Positions 48,607 through 57,218 of a DNA stretch of 64,000 bases are shown in pieces. The notes beneath the pieces are model-generated. The model was not told the origin of the DNA. It worked only from the letters and a program-made list of their open reading frames with translations, and ran no database searches. A program made the translations under genes and the position numbers. Source of the DNA: DATLNF01 sp963765815. GTDB lineage: Bacteria > Actinomycetota > Actinomycetes > BP-191. The stretch is from the NCBI GenBank assembly GCA_963765815.1, contig CAVXXT010000009.1, positions 124,001 to 188,000 on the forward strand, read 5' to 3'. The stretch's first letter is position 1. Each line of letters begins with the position of its first letter.

Positions 48607-49712
48607 TGGCGATCGACCTCTACGAGATCCTCGGCGTCGCCAAGGACGCAACCGCCGACGAGATCAAGAAGTCCTACCGCCGCCTCGCCCGCGAGCTGCA
48701 CCCCGACGTCAACCCGTCGGAGGAGGAGCGCTTCAAGGAGGTCACCGCGGCGTACGAGGTGCTCTCGGATCCGGAGAAGCGCCAGCGCTACGACCTCGGC
48801 GCGTCCGACCCGTTCGGCGGGATGGGCGGCTTCGGCGGCCTGCAGGACATCATGGATGCGTTCTTCGGCGGCGGGATCGGCTTCGGCATGGGCCGGGGCG
48901 GTCGCGGCCGCTCGACCCGGGGCGACGACCTGCTCGTCGGGGTGTCGCTGCCGCTGGCGGAGACGGCGTTCGGCGCGACGACCGAGGTCACGTTCAACAC
49001 CGCGGTGGTCTGCGAGACCTGCCACGGGTCGGGTGCCGCCGACGGGACCTTCCCCGAGCCGTGCACGACCTGCAAGGGCCACGGCGAGGTCAGCCAGGTC
49101 ACCCGCAGCTTCCTCGGCCAGATGATGACGACGCGGCCGTGCCCGGCGTGCGCCGGCGCGGGCACCGTGATCACGCATCCCTGCGCCACGTGCGCCGGCG
49201 AGGGCCGCACGTCGCAGCTGCGCACCCTCAACGTGAAGGTGCCGCCAGGTGTCGAGCACGGCATGCGGATCCGGCTCACCGGCGAGGGCCATGCCGGGCG
49301 CACCGGCGGCCAGGCCGGCGACCTCTACGTCGAGGTCAACGAGCTCGACCACCCGGTCTTCGAGCGCGACGGCGACGACCTGCACTGCAAGGTGTCGCTG
49401 CCGATGACCGCCGCTGCGCTGGGTACGTCGGTCGACCTCGAGCTGCTTGAGGGCGTGACCGAGCGGATCGACATCCGGTCAGGCACGCAGTCGGGTCACG
49501 TCATCACCCTGCGGGCGCGCGGTGTGCCGCACGTCCGCGCGTCGGGGCGCGGCAACCTGCACGTGCACGTCGAGGTGCTCACGCCCACCAACCTCGACTC
49601 CGAGCAGGAGCGGCTGCTCATGGAGCTGGCCGCTGCCCGCGGCGAGGAGCGGGTCGAAGGCGGTGGCGGTGGTCTCTTCGGCCGGCTCCGGGACGTCATC
49701 TCCGGCCGATAG
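48606..49712 (+). CDS. dnaJ: Chaperone DnaJ
   Basis: Hsp40 co-chaperone of DnaK. 368 residues: J domain (1-70) with HPD in LHPDVNP, Gly/Phe-rich linker, four zinc-binding repeats (CETCHGSG, CTTCKGHG, CPACAGAG, CATCAGEG) and C-terminal substrate domain. Controlled through the CIRCE-hrcA promoter. The stop codon TAG lies in a 20-bp palindrome that belongs to the next gene. Confidence 0.95.
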   Translation: MAIDLYEILGVAKDATADEIKKSYRRLARELHPDVNPSEEERFKEVTAAYEVLSDPEKRQRYDLGASDPFGGMGGFGGLQDIMDAFFGGGIGFGMGRGGRGRSTRGDDLLVGVSLPLAETAFGATTEVTFNTAVVCETCHGSGAADGTFPEPCTTCKGHGEVSQVTRSFLGQMMTTRPCPACAGAGTVITHPCATCAGEGRTSQLRTLNVKVPPGVEHGMRIRLTGEGHAGRTGGQAGDLYVEVNELDHPVFERDGDDLHCKVSLPMTAAALGTSVDLELLEGVTERIDIRSGTQSGHVITLRARGVPHVRASGRGNLHVHVEVLTPTNLDSEQERLLMELAAARGEERVEGGGGGLFGRLRDVISGR

Positions 49713-49726
49713 CAGATCTGCTATCG
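49707..49726. promoter_or_regulatory. 20-bp perfect palindrome, putative XRE operator
   Basis: CGATAGCAGATCTGCTATCG is fully self-complementary. It covers the dnaJ stop and the expected -35 position of the promoter whose -10 is TACGAT (49732-49737). It lies 17 bases upstream of an XRE-type regulator, so it is the natural autorepression site. Confidence 0.72.
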
Positions 49727-49731
49727 ACTGG

Positions 49732-49737
49732 TACGAT
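49732..49737 (+). promoter_or_regulatory. -10 box of the regulator/nucleotidyltransferase pair
   Basis: TACGAT lies 6 bases before GTG 49744, suggesting a leaderless transcript. Its -35 region would fall inside the palindrome. Confidence 0.5.
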
Positions 49738-49743
49738 GCTGCC

Positions 49744-50061
49744 GTGAACGAGGCCGCGCGACTCCTGCGCCACGCCCGCCGTCGCGCGGGCCTCACCCAG
49801 CGCGCGCTGGCGGAGAAGGCCGGTGTCGCCCAGTCCGTCGTCGGCCGCATCGAGTCGAGCCGGGTCGACCCCACGGTGACCACGCTGTCGAAACTGCTGC
49901 GCGCCTGCGAGACGACGCTGGAGGCATTGCCCGGTAGCGGCGACGGCATCGACGTGACGGGTATGCGCGAGCTACTCCAGCTCACTCCGGCGGAGCTGGT
50001 CGATTCAGCCCGGGCGGACGCCCGAGGCCTTGCGGCCTTCGACCGAGCGGTAGGGCGATGA
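49744..50061 (+). CDS. XRE-family helix-turn-helix regulator
   Basis: 105 residues. HTH at about residues 17-45: LTQRALAEKAGVAQSVVGRIE, followed by SRVDPTVTTLSKLLRAC, typical of Cro/C1 regulators. The C-terminal 40 residues may contact the partner. It overlaps the nucleotidyltransferase gene by ATGA, the usual antitoxin-toxin layout, and carries its own promoter and operator inside the dnaJ-rsmE operon. Confidence 0.85.
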   Translation: MNEAARLLRHARRRAGLTQRALAEKAGVAQSVVGRIESSRVDPTVTTLSKLLRACETTLEALPGSGDGIDVTGMRELLQLTPAELVDSARADARGLAAFDRAVGR

Positions 50062-50555
50062 TCGAGTTCGATCCGGCTCCCGCGCTGCGCGTGCTCATCG
50101 AGCACGACGTCAGGTTCCTGCTCATCGGCGGGCTCGCGGCTCGTCGTCTCGGGTCTCCGTCGGTTACCAACGACCTCGACATCTGCTACGAGCGGACCCC
50201 GGAGAACCTCCAGCGGTTGGCTGCGGCGCTGACATCGATGCACGCACGCCTGCGCGGTGTAGACGACGAAGTTCCTTTCGACCTTGACGCGCGAACCCTG
50301 CACAACGGGGACTCGTTCACGTTCGTCACCGACCACGGCTGGGTGGACGTCCTCGCCACACCGTCCGGGACGAGCGGGTACGCGGATCTGATCGCGGGGG
50401 CGACACGACTGGACTTCGGCGGCTATGAGGTCGACGTGGTCGCACTAGATGACTTGATTCGCATGAAGCGCGCCGCGGGTCGAGCCAAGGACCGTATCGA
50501 GGTCGAGGTGCTCATCGCGCTGCGTGAAGAGCGGATGCGGCGGGACGAGCTGTGA
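50058..50555 (+). CDS. Nucleotidyltransferase-fold protein, toxin candidate
   Basis: 165 residues. Polymerase-beta-type motif GGLAARRLGSPSVTNDLDIC (glycine-rich turn plus DxD-like NDLD), a VDVLATPSG strand with the third Asp, and a C-terminal LDDLIRMKRAAGRAKDRIE, as in AbiEii/DUF-type nucleotidyltransferases paired with HTH proteins. Such pairs often act as toxin-antitoxin or phage-defence modules. The stop overlaps the rsmE start, so it has been fused into the host operon. Confidence 0.75.
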   Translation: MIEFDPAPALRVLIEHDVRFLLIGGLAARRLGSPSVTNDLDICYERTPENLQRLAAALTSMHARLRGVDDEVPFDLDARTLHNGDSFTFVTDHGWVDVLATPSGTSGYADLIAGATRLDFGGYEVDVVALDDLIRMKRAAGRAKDRIEVEVLIALREERMRRDEL

Positions 50556-51280
50556 CGGCGCCGCTGTTCCACCTCGCCGACGTCACCGGCACGACGCTCC
50601 GCCTCGACGGGCCGGAAGGTCACCACGCGGCCGTCGTACGCCGGCTGCAGGTCGGCGAGCGCGTCGACGCCGGCGACGGCGCGGGGCGGATCGCCGAGTG
50701 CGTCGTGTCCTCCGTCGGCCCGGGCGTCGTCACGCTCGACGTGCAGACGCTGCGGACGTCACCGCCGCCCTCGCCGCGGCTGGTCGTGGTGCAGGCGCTG
50801 GCGAAGGGCGACCGCGGCGAGGACGCGGTCGAGGCGATGACCGAGGTCGGCGTCGACGAGATCGTGCCGTGGTCTGCGGCGCGCTCGATCTCGCGGTGGG
50901 AGGGGCCGCGCGGCGACAAGGCGCTCGCGCGCTGGCGCCGGACGGCCCGCGAGGCCGGGAAGCAGTCGCGGCGCTGGTGGTTCCCGACCGTCGCCGAGCT
51001 CGCGTCGACGGCAGCAGTGGCCGATCTCCTGCGCGTCGCCTCGCTCGCCGTGGTGCTGCATGAGGCGGCCGCGACGCCGCTGGCCGGAGTCGCCGGACCA
51101 GGCCCCGGCGAGATCGTCGTGGTGGTCGGCCCGGAAGGCGGGATCACCGAAGAGGAGCTGGCCGCCTTCCACGGTGCCGGCGCGTCGGCGTACCGGCTCG
51201 GGTCGTCGGTCTTGCGTACGTCGACCGCGGGCGTGGCGGCCGCGAGCGTCATCCTGGCGGCGTCCGGTCGTTGGGGCTGA
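50552..51280 (+). CDS. rsmE: 16S rRNA m3U1498 methyltransferase RsmE
   Basis: Methylates U1498 of 16S rRNA. 242 residues: N-terminal PUA-like part, then a SPOUT knot domain with VQALAKGDRGE, VGPEGGITEEE and LGSSVLRTSTAG. Usually sits directly after dnaJ in actinobacteria; here two extra genes stand between. GTG 50552, overlapping the upstream stop. Confidence 0.92.
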   Translation: MTAPLFHLADVTGTTLRLDGPEGHHAAVVRRLQVGERVDAGDGAGRIAECVVSSVGPGVVTLDVQTLRTSPPPSPRLVVVQALAKGDRGEDAVEAMTEVGVDEIVPWSAARSISRWEGPRGDKALARWRRTAREAGKQSRRWWFPTVAELASTAAVADLLRVASLAVVLHEAAATPLAGVAGPGPGEIVVVVGPEGGITEEELAAFHGAGASAYRLGSSVLRTSTAGVAAASVILAASGRWG

Positions 51281-51355
51281 GGACAGGAGACGACGCGGTC
51301 GTTGGCGAAGTCGTCCCGTCGAAGCCCTGATCCGCTGACTTCCTGGAGCCCTTCC

Positions 51356-52717
51356 GTGCGTGCCCTTGCCCTGCGCCGTACTCGCAGCACCGCTGCTCTC
51401 GCCCTGACCGGGCTCGCCGTCGCGACCGGCGTCGCGCTGTCCGCGCCGCCGGACGCGCTGCCGACCTCGTCGTCCAAGCTGCCCGACAAGCCGGTGACGA
51501 TGGCCTACACGCGACTCGACGCGAAGGGCCGGCCCGCGGGCAATGTGAAGTGGCGCGTGACGAAGGCCGGCGGCAACTGCTGCGAGGTGCTCCTCGCGGC
51601 GACCCGCACCGGTCGGCTGGTGGAGTTCGGCGGGACGTATCCGGCGTACTCCGACGACCAGGGCAAGTCGTGGACCGAGGTCGCGCCGACGACGCCGAGC
51701 ACGTCGCGGCTGCCCAACCCCGGCCCGCGCAAGCTCGGCGGCGGCGAGGGCACGGTCGTCATGGCTCCCGGCGGCGACATCGTCGGCGTCGGGTGGGATG
51801 CCTACAGCGGCGACCGGCTGCAGTCGTTCATGTACGACGCGAAGGCCAAGAAGTGGTACTACCACGAGGCTCCGCTGCACGAGCCCTTCTACGACCGCGA
51901 GTGGATGGCCGTCGCGAAGGGGCCGTTCACCATCGCCGGGCAGACCGTGCCGTGGATCTCGATGGTGCTGAGCAACTCCAACCGCAAGATCATCCTGATC
52001 AGCCTCGACGGGCTGCACTACGTCGTGCCGAGCAAGGCCGACATCGACGCCATCCGCGGCGGCAGCGAGTCGCGCTTCCTCGAGGGCCCGGCCGACCCGG
52101 ACTTCGACTACATGCAGGAGCACTCCGAGACGCGGCTCACGCCGATCCCGGGCGGCGGCGCGCTGTCGCTCAACGCTGCGGGCAACGCGACCTGCGCGCA
52201 GCAGATCCTGCGCCTCGACGGGTCGTGGGCCTGCTTCGAGCTGCCGGACTCGTCCATCGACGGCGTGCTGCACGTCGACTCGCGCGCCTGGCTGCACGAC
52301 GTCAAGGTCGAGGCCGACGAGGTGACCTACCGGATCTCGAAGGACGGCGGCATCTCCTGGGCCAGCTCTACCTTCAACGTGCCTGATGGCGCGAGCGTCG
52401 AGTCGTGGGACTACAAGGCGCACGGGAAGCTCGGTCTCTCCGCGATCGGCGTACACGCGCTCAAGGAGGACGGCAACCACCAGGACTACGTCCTGCGCGT
52501 CGACACCCGTCGTGGCGTCGCCAAGCACGTCGACACGCTGCTGGTGGGCAAGGGCGACATGGCGTTCACGTCGGGGCTCGACGTCGTCGGGCTGGTCACC
52601 GGTGCGAAGAGCAACCGCTTCGACTTCGCCACCGTCGCGATCCTGCCGGACGGCAAGATCGCGGTCGGCTTCGTCGACAAGACCTACGACGACCCCGCGA
52701 CCGCCATCCTCATCTAG
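51356..52717 (+). CDS. Secreted sialidase-like beta-propeller protein
   Basis: 453 residues. Signal peptide (LALTGLAVATGVALS, cleavage near residue 30), then a predicted propeller with two clear Asp-boxes, YSDDQGKSWTEV and SKDGGISWASS. Two adjacent cysteines (GNCCEV) and several others may be disulfide-bonded. The Asp-box pattern is shared by sialidases and other secreted glycan-binding proteins, but catalytic Arg triad residues cannot be assigned. GTG 51356 is preferred (GGAG 8-9 bases before). Confidence 0.65.
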   Translation: MRALALRRTRSTAALALTGLAVATGVALSAPPDALPTSSSKLPDKPVTMAYTRLDAKGRPAGNVKWRVTKAGGNCCEVLLAATRTGRLVEFGGTYPAYSDDQGKSWTEVAPTTPSTSRLPNPGPRKLGGGEGTVVMAPGGDIVGVGWDAYSGDRLQSFMYDAKAKKWYYHEAPLHEPFYDREWMAVAKGPFTIAGQTVPWISMVLSNSNRKIILISLDGLHYVVPSKADIDAIRGGSESRFLEGPADPDFDYMQEHSETRLTPIPGGGALSLNAAGNATCAQQILRLDGSWACFELPDSSIDGVLHVDSRAWLHDVKVEADEVTYRISKDGGISWASSTFNVPDGASVESWDYKAHGKLGLSAIGVHALKEDGNHQDYVLRVDTRRGVAKHVDTLLVGKGDMAFTSGLDVVGLVTGAKSNRFDFATVAILPDGKIAVGFVDKTYDDPATAILI

Positions 52718-52745
52718 CCCCGGCGCTGGCTGTCCTCTCGCCACT

Positions 52746-52826
52746 CGCACACAAACTGATCGTCGTCCTGCGTCCGCACGCTCGGCATTCAGTCGTTTCG
52801 GCGCACTACCTGGCACTTTGTGTGCG
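52746..52826. repeat. Long-loop palindrome between convergent genes
   Basis: CGCACACAAA (52746-52755) pairs perfectly with TTTGTGTGCG (52817-52826); the loop is 61 nt and includes a CCGCACGCTCGG stretch. Probable terminator for both the sialidase-like gene and the lipoprotein gene. Confidence 0.65.
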
Positions 52827-52831
52827 GCCGC

Positions 52832-53755
52832 TCACCAGGTCGGCGAGTACAGCCCCTCGGCGACTCTCCTCGGCTCGTGCGTGCCGTCCCAGTGCCAGAC
52901 CTCGGTGTGCGTCTCGTCGTCGGTCGGGTGGGTGCCGAGCAGCAGCTCGCGCCCCGCCTCGTCGAAGTCCATCGAGTCGACCTCGATGTCGCCGAGATTG
53001 GCCTGGACCTCGGGGTTCTTCCCGTCCTCGTCGTACTCCACGAGAAGCACGCCGGTCGGGCAGCGCTGGGCGGTCAGCAGGCTGGTCGTCTCCGGGGTAG
53101 CGCGCCAGGTCGCGGTCTGCCAGATGCACTGGTGGTCCTTCGGCTCGACAGTGACGTCGCCGAGCTCGTCGACGGAGTCGCTGATCCGCAGCTCCGGATC
53201 CTCCGGCGGCCCGATGAAGAAGCTGAGCCAGCGACCGCCGGCGGCCAGTCCCTTGATGATCTCGGGAGCTGCTGTCTTCGCCTGGAAGCCGTCGGCATCG
53301 CTAGCGGCGACCACGAGGTACATGGCGGCGAAGTCCTCGCAGCCGAGCTGCTCGATCCACGAGAGACCTGCGTGTGAGTGCACCGCCTCGAGGGCGTAGC
53401 CCTTCTTCGGTGACGGCTCCTGGTGCCACTCGCCGCCCTGTGTGCCGACCGACGCGATGCTCGACGCACACGTCCCGCCGCCGTGGATGAACAGGATCTT
53501 CATGCCCTGCTCCACCACCGTCGGTCGGAAGCTGCCGCCGACGATCTCGTCCGTGAGGTAGCGCACCCGCTGCCCGTTCGCTACGTCGTACGCCGCGATC
53601 CGGCCGTGCTCCTCGGCGTAGAACTCGGTCGGGGGCGAGGGAGGCGTGGGCTCGCGAGCGTCCCGCGGTGGACCAGCGGTCCCGCACGCAGCCAGCGCAA
53701 TAAGTGCTGCTGCGCAAAACGCACGTCCGACCCTGTCCGCGAAATCCCCCGTCAT
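52832..53755 (-). CDS. Lipoprotein related to the neighbouring anti-sigma sensor domain
   Basis: 307 residues. Lipoprotein signal with lipobox LAAC at residues 21-24, then a Pro-rich linker and a propeller-like domain. GRIAAYDVANGQRVRYLTDEI aligns with a stretch of the upstream anti-sigma protein (CRIGVYETRTGRSVRFLTDEL), so the two share a sensor fold. It probably acts with, or competes with, the membrane protein on the cell surface. Last gene of a minus-strand operon, 35 bases after the anti-sigma gene. Confidence 0.72.
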   Translation of the reverse strand: MTGDFADRVGRAFCAAALIALAACGTAGPPRDAREPTPPSPPTEFYAEEHGRIAAYDVANGQRVRYLTDEIVGGSFRPTVVEQGMKILFIHGGGTCASSIASVGTQGGEWHQEPSPKKGYALEAVHSHAGLSWIEQLGCEDFAAMYLVVAASDADGFQAKTAAPEIIKGLAAGGRWLSFFIGPPEDPELRISDSVDELGDVTVEPKDHQCIWQTATWRATPETTSLLTAQRCPTGVLLVEYDEDGKNPEVQANLGDIEVDSMDFDEAGRELLLGTHPTDDETHTEVWHWDGTHEPRRVAEGLYSPTW

Positions 53756-53790
53756 CGCCGTGATGATGGACCTGAATCGTCGTGGAGGCG

Positions 53791-55623
53791 CTACCCGACC
53801 CAGGCGGGCTGGGTCAGGCTGTCGGCGACCTTGATCGGATCCCCGTCCACGCTGAAGCGGTAGATCGTTGGCGCGTCGTCCGCGGTCCGCGTGTCGAACA
53901 GCAGGTGGTGTCCCGACGAGTCCGCCGAGATCGAGGTCGCATACCGACCTTCGAACGACGTGATCCGACGGAGGTCACCGCCGGCCAGCTCGTACGCCGC
54001 GGCCAGTGGCGGCCTGGCCTGCCCGTCGCCGCAGACCATCACCCCAACCACCTTGGCGGGCTGGGCGGTCGCCCGCCAGCCGCAACCCGGGTAGCTGTTC
54101 GGGGTCGTACGCGCGAGAACCGTGGCGGTCAACACGGACTGCGTCCGCGCATCGATCCCGCGGATCGTGCTCGTGTCCGCGTCGCCGCCACCGGGGTCGA
54201 GCTCGACCACCACCACCGCGAGCGTCGCACCGTTGCTCGACCACGACAGCCCGCGGAGCGCGGTGTCGGGGTCGCCCGGGAGGACCCGCTGGTTGTTCGT
54301 GCTCGGCGACGGACTCCTCTGGATGACGATGCGAGGAGCGCTGCTCTCGTCACACGGGCTGTCGACGTAGGCGAGGTCGTTCTGCGAGCTGAGGACGGGG
54401 TTGGACGGCAGCCGGTCCCCGGATGAGACGAGCAGTTCGGGTGCGCCACCGGCGATAGGGACCTTGCGAATCTCCGCGGCGCAGGCACCGGTGCGCTCGA
54501 CGTAGACCACCGACTTGCCATCGGGTGTCACCGACGGGTCGAGGGGCGCGCCGCAGGGCAGCTCGTCGGTGAGGAAGCGCACGGAGCGGCCGGTCCTGGT
54601 TTCGTACACACCGATCCGGCACTGACCCACGGCGACGAACTGCGCGGGGTACGCCGCTGCGTCCGTGCTCGAGTCGGTCGAGGACTTCGACGAGGCGAAG
54701 GCGATCGGGGTGATCGCAATCCCCCACACCTGCCCGTCCGCCGGCGACACCGTGCTGGCCACGACCGCGCCGCCCACGCTCTCCGGCCGCGAGAAGGAGA
54801 CTCTCGTGGACCACGGCTGCCCGTCGGTTACGACGGAGTTCTCACCGAGCACCTCCGGCTCGAGGGTGGCTGCATCGGTGGTCCGGACTTCGACCTTCAC
54901 CGACTGGTCGACTAGGTCAAGGGTGCCAGTGACATGAAGGGGGCTGCGCGCGACGTTCACTTCGTCGAAAGTCGGCGAGGTCAACGTCAGACCTCTTCCG
55001 GCTTCGACGGAACGGACGACGTACGGAGCGCGAGGCCCGGACTCATCCACTACGGCCGCACTCAGGTACATCCTCGCGATGACGACCCAAGCGGTCTCGT
55101 CCTCACTGACGATCAGCTGGCTGACCGACCAGAGGCTTCCCCCACCCTGGACAGCGTCGATCTTCTCCACTCGGACGTTCACCAGCCCGAGATAGGTACG
55201 GACGAACTCCTTCGCGGCACCCTCGGAGGTGCGGAGGAAAGGCTGGCGGCTCCCGTCAGCTGACCAAGTGTCGATCTCGCGGCGGGTCGAGAACGGCCAG
55301 ACGATGGGCAGCGGGTCGTCGGCCGCGATCGACGCGCTCTCACCGGTCGGCGACGGCGCCGGATCCGACGGCGACGACTCCGGCGAGGGAGCCTCGGTCG
55401 CCGGCACGATGTTCGCCCGGTTGCTGTCGTCGCCGCGACTGACCACGAGTGCGGTGACCGCGACCAGCGAGAGCGCACAGACAGCTGCGGCAGACGACCG
55501 CAGCCAGAGCCGACGGCGACGGCGTACGACGACGCCGTCCTTGATCCGGTCCCACGCGGCGGGCGACGGCTCGATGGTGTCGACCTCGGCGCGCAGGATC
55601 CGGCGCAGCTTGTCCTCGTTCAT
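53791..55623 (-). CDS. Membrane anti-sigma-like protein with extracellular propeller
   Basis: 610 residues. Cytoplasmic N-terminus of about 45 residues (MNEDKLRRILRAEVDTIEPS), one membrane segment (about 48-66), Pro/Ser linker, an IPT/GerMN-like region and a C-terminal TolB-like propeller (SVTPDGKSVVYVERTG, ISADSSGHHLLFDTR). Coupled to the sigma gene by ATGA, so it is the likely anti-sigma factor that senses a surface signal. No zinc ASD motif is visible. Confidence 0.75.
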   Translation of the reverse strand: MNEDKLRRILRAEVDTIEPSPAAWDRIKDGVVVRRRRRLWLRSSAAAVCALSLVAVTALVVSRGDDSNRANIVPATEAPSPESSPSDPAPSPTGESASIAADDPLPIVWPFSTRREIDTWSADGSRQPFLRTSEGAAKEFVRTYLGLVNVRVEKIDAVQGGGSLWSVSQLIVSEDETAWVVIARMYLSAAVVDESGPRAPYVVRSVEAGRGLTLTSPTFDEVNVARSPLHVTGTLDLVDQSVKVEVRTTDAATLEPEVLGENSVVTDGQPWSTRVSFSRPESVGGAVVASTVSPADGQVWGIAITPIAFASSKSSTDSSTDAAAYPAQFVAVGQCRIGVYETRTGRSVRFLTDELPCGAPLDPSVTPDGKSVVYVERTGACAAEIRKVPIAGGAPELLVSSGDRLPSNPVLSSQNDLAYVDSPCDESSAPRIVIQRSPSPSTNNQRVLPGDPDTALRGLSWSSNGATLAVVVVELDPGGGDADTSTIRGIDARTQSVLTATVLARTTPNSYPGCGWRATAQPAKVVGVMVCGDGQARPPLAAAYELAGGDLRRITSFEGRYATSISADSSGHHLLFDTRTADDAPTIYRFSVDGDPIKVADSLTQPAWVG

Positions 55624-56162
55624 GACGTCCCCTCCAGGTGGCGGGACAGCGCGGCCAGGCCGCGGTGCAGGTGTGTCTTCACGGAGCCGTTGCTGACGGC
55701 CATGGCACGCGCGATGTCGTTCTCCGAGAGGTCGCCGTAGTAGCGCAGCACGACCGCCTCGCGCTGACGGTCGGGCAGCAGTCGTAGCGCCGCGACGACC
55801 GCCGCGCGTTCGACCAAGTCCATCGCGAGGATCTCGGCGCTCGCGGCGTCGGGCATCGGCGCCGGCTCGTGCTTCGCCGCGACCTGCCGCCGGCGCATCC
55901 GCGATCGCGACCGGTTGACGACCGTCTGCCGCAGGTAGCTGAGCGCCTTCTCCGGGTCGCGCAGCCGCCCCCAGCTCAGGTGCATCGAGATGAACGCGTC
56001 CTGCACGACCTCCTCGCTCGACCCGACGTCGTCGAGCAGCAGCGCGGCGAGGCGTACCAGCGATCGGTAGTGCGCGCGGTAGAGCCCGACCAGCGACTGG
56101 TCGGCGTCCGCCCACTCCGCTGGGGGCGCCGCCCCCGCTTCCCCCGCCATGGCCGCGATCAT
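55620..56162 (-). CDS. ECF (SigE-like) RNA polymerase sigma factor
   Basis: 180 residues: region 2 with LVRLAALLLDDVGSSEEVVQDAFISMH, region 4 with LPDRQREAVVLRYYGDLSENDIARAM and VKTHLHRGLAAL. Length and layout match group IV sigma factors. The gene directly downstream is the anti-sigma partner. ATG 56162 is used; ATG 56150 is also in frame. Confidence 0.9.
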   Translation of the reverse strand: MIAAMAGEAGAAPPAEWADADQSLVGLYRAHYRSLVRLAALLLDDVGSSEEVVQDAFISMHLSWGRLRDPEKALSYLRQTVVNRSRSRMRRRQVAAKHEPAPMPDAASAEILAMDLVERAAVVAALRLLPDRQREAVVLRYYGDLSENDIARAMAVSNGSVKTHLHRGLAALSRHLEGTS

Positions 56163-56166
56163 GCCT

Positions 56167-56184
56167 GGTACGACGCGGCGTACC
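56167..56184. promoter_or_regulatory. Imperfect palindrome in the sigma/membrane-protein divergent gap
   Basis: GGTACGACGCGGCGTACC is an 18-bp palindrome with one mismatched pair, 5 bases upstream of the sigma start in a 61-base divergent region. Possible shared operator. Confidence 0.4.
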
Positions 56185-56223
56185 GCCGGTTGGTTGACGC
56201 AGGGCGCTGACTACGATGAGGAC

Positions 56224-56856
56224 GTGGGGGATCGAGCCGGGACCAGCGTCGTACGCCGGGCTGCCGCCTGCGCGTCGCTGCTGCTCGGGCTGGCGCTGAG
56301 CGGGTTCGTGACGTCGGCCGCGGCAGCTCCCGGCGACCAGGCGGCCGCGGCTCAGGTCCAGGAGACCCCGACGCCGACCCCGACCGAGGGGGAGCCGCAG
56401 CCCAGCGACTCGCCGCCCGCCTCGGAGTCGCCGAGCCCGTCGCGATCCGCGACGCCGCGCCCGACCTGCACCCTCGTCTGCCCGCCGATCACCCCTGCGC
56501 CGACGCCCTCGAGGACCAGGCCACCGACCGCCTCGCCGACCGACGAGCCGGAGCCGACCGACTCCGGCGACCCGGGCTCCCGCGCACCCGACCCGCTCCT
56601 GACGCCCGAGGAGACGGAGTCGACCCGCCCCGACCCCGTGCTGTCGACGATCAGCGTCAGCCCGGTGCCGGTGTCGCAGCTGTCCTTCGACGGCAGCGCC
56701 AGCGTCGAGCCGAGTCCGACGCCCGAGGCCACCGGCGTGAAGAAGGGCCGCAGCGTCGGGTCGATCTTCGCCCTCGCCGGCGTCGTCGTGGTCGTGCTCG
56801 GCGGCGCCGGTGTCACCGGCCTCTACCTCACCCGCGAACCGGGAGCGCACCGATGA
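56224..56856 (+). CDS. Mucin-like surface protein with C-terminal membrane anchor
   Basis: 210 residues. Signal peptide (LLLGLALSGFVTSAAA), then about 130 residues of Pro/Thr/Ser-rich spacer (TPTPTPTEGEP, PSPSRSATP), two Cys in CTLVCPP, and a C-terminal membrane segment (IFALAGVVVVVLGGAGV) with a short basic end. Divergent from the sigma gene and possibly a target of it. It overlaps the HIT gene by ATGA. Confidence 0.72.
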   Translation: MGDRAGTSVVRRAAACASLLLGLALSGFVTSAAAAPGDQAAAAQVQETPTPTPTEGEPQPSDSPPASESPSPSRSATPRPTCTLVCPPITPAPTPSRTRPPTASPTDEPEPTDSGDPGSRAPDPLLTPEETESTRPDPVLSTISVSPVPVSQLSFDGSASVEPSPTPEATGVKKGRSVGSIFALAGVVVVVLGGAGVTGLYLTREPGAHR

Positions 56857-57194
56857 GCGACTGCCTCTTCTGCCAGATCGTCGCCGGCGAGATCCCGTCG
56901 ACGACGGTCAGCGCGACCGAGCGGACCGTCGCGTTCCTCGACATCGCCCCGCAGGCTCCGGTGCACGTGATCGTCGTACCTCGCGATCACCTCCCGAACG
57001 TCGCCGCGCTCAGCGCCGACGCCCCTCTGTTGCAGGAGGTCATCGCGCACGCCGCCGCGGTCGCGACCGCCGAAGGCCTCGCCGACGACGGGTGGCGCCT
57101 CGTCTTCAACACCGGCGCGCACGCCGGCCAGACGGTCTTCCACGTGCATGCGCACGTCCTCGGCGGTGCGCAGCTCGGTCGGCTGGGCGTCTAG
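56853..57194 (+). CDS. HIT family nucleotide hydrolase
   Basis: 113 residues of the HinT type: CLFCQIVAGEIP at the start, VPRDHLPNV, and catalytic triad HVHAHVLGG. Hydrolyses adenosine phosphoramidates. In actinobacteria it commonly precedes phoH. Confidence 0.92.
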   Translation: MSDCLFCQIVAGEIPSTTVSATERTVAFLDIAPQAPVHVIVVPRDHLPNVAALSADAPLLQEVIAHAAAVATAEGLADDGWRLVFNTGAHAGQTVFHVHAHVLGGAQLGRLGV

Positions 57195-57218
57195 AAGCGC
57201 ACCCCCGCGGGTACGATC

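Noticed and set aside
56191..56217. TTGACG/TACGAT promoter before the mucin-like gene
   Set aside because: Spacing is only 12 bases, too short for a standard promoter, so not listed.
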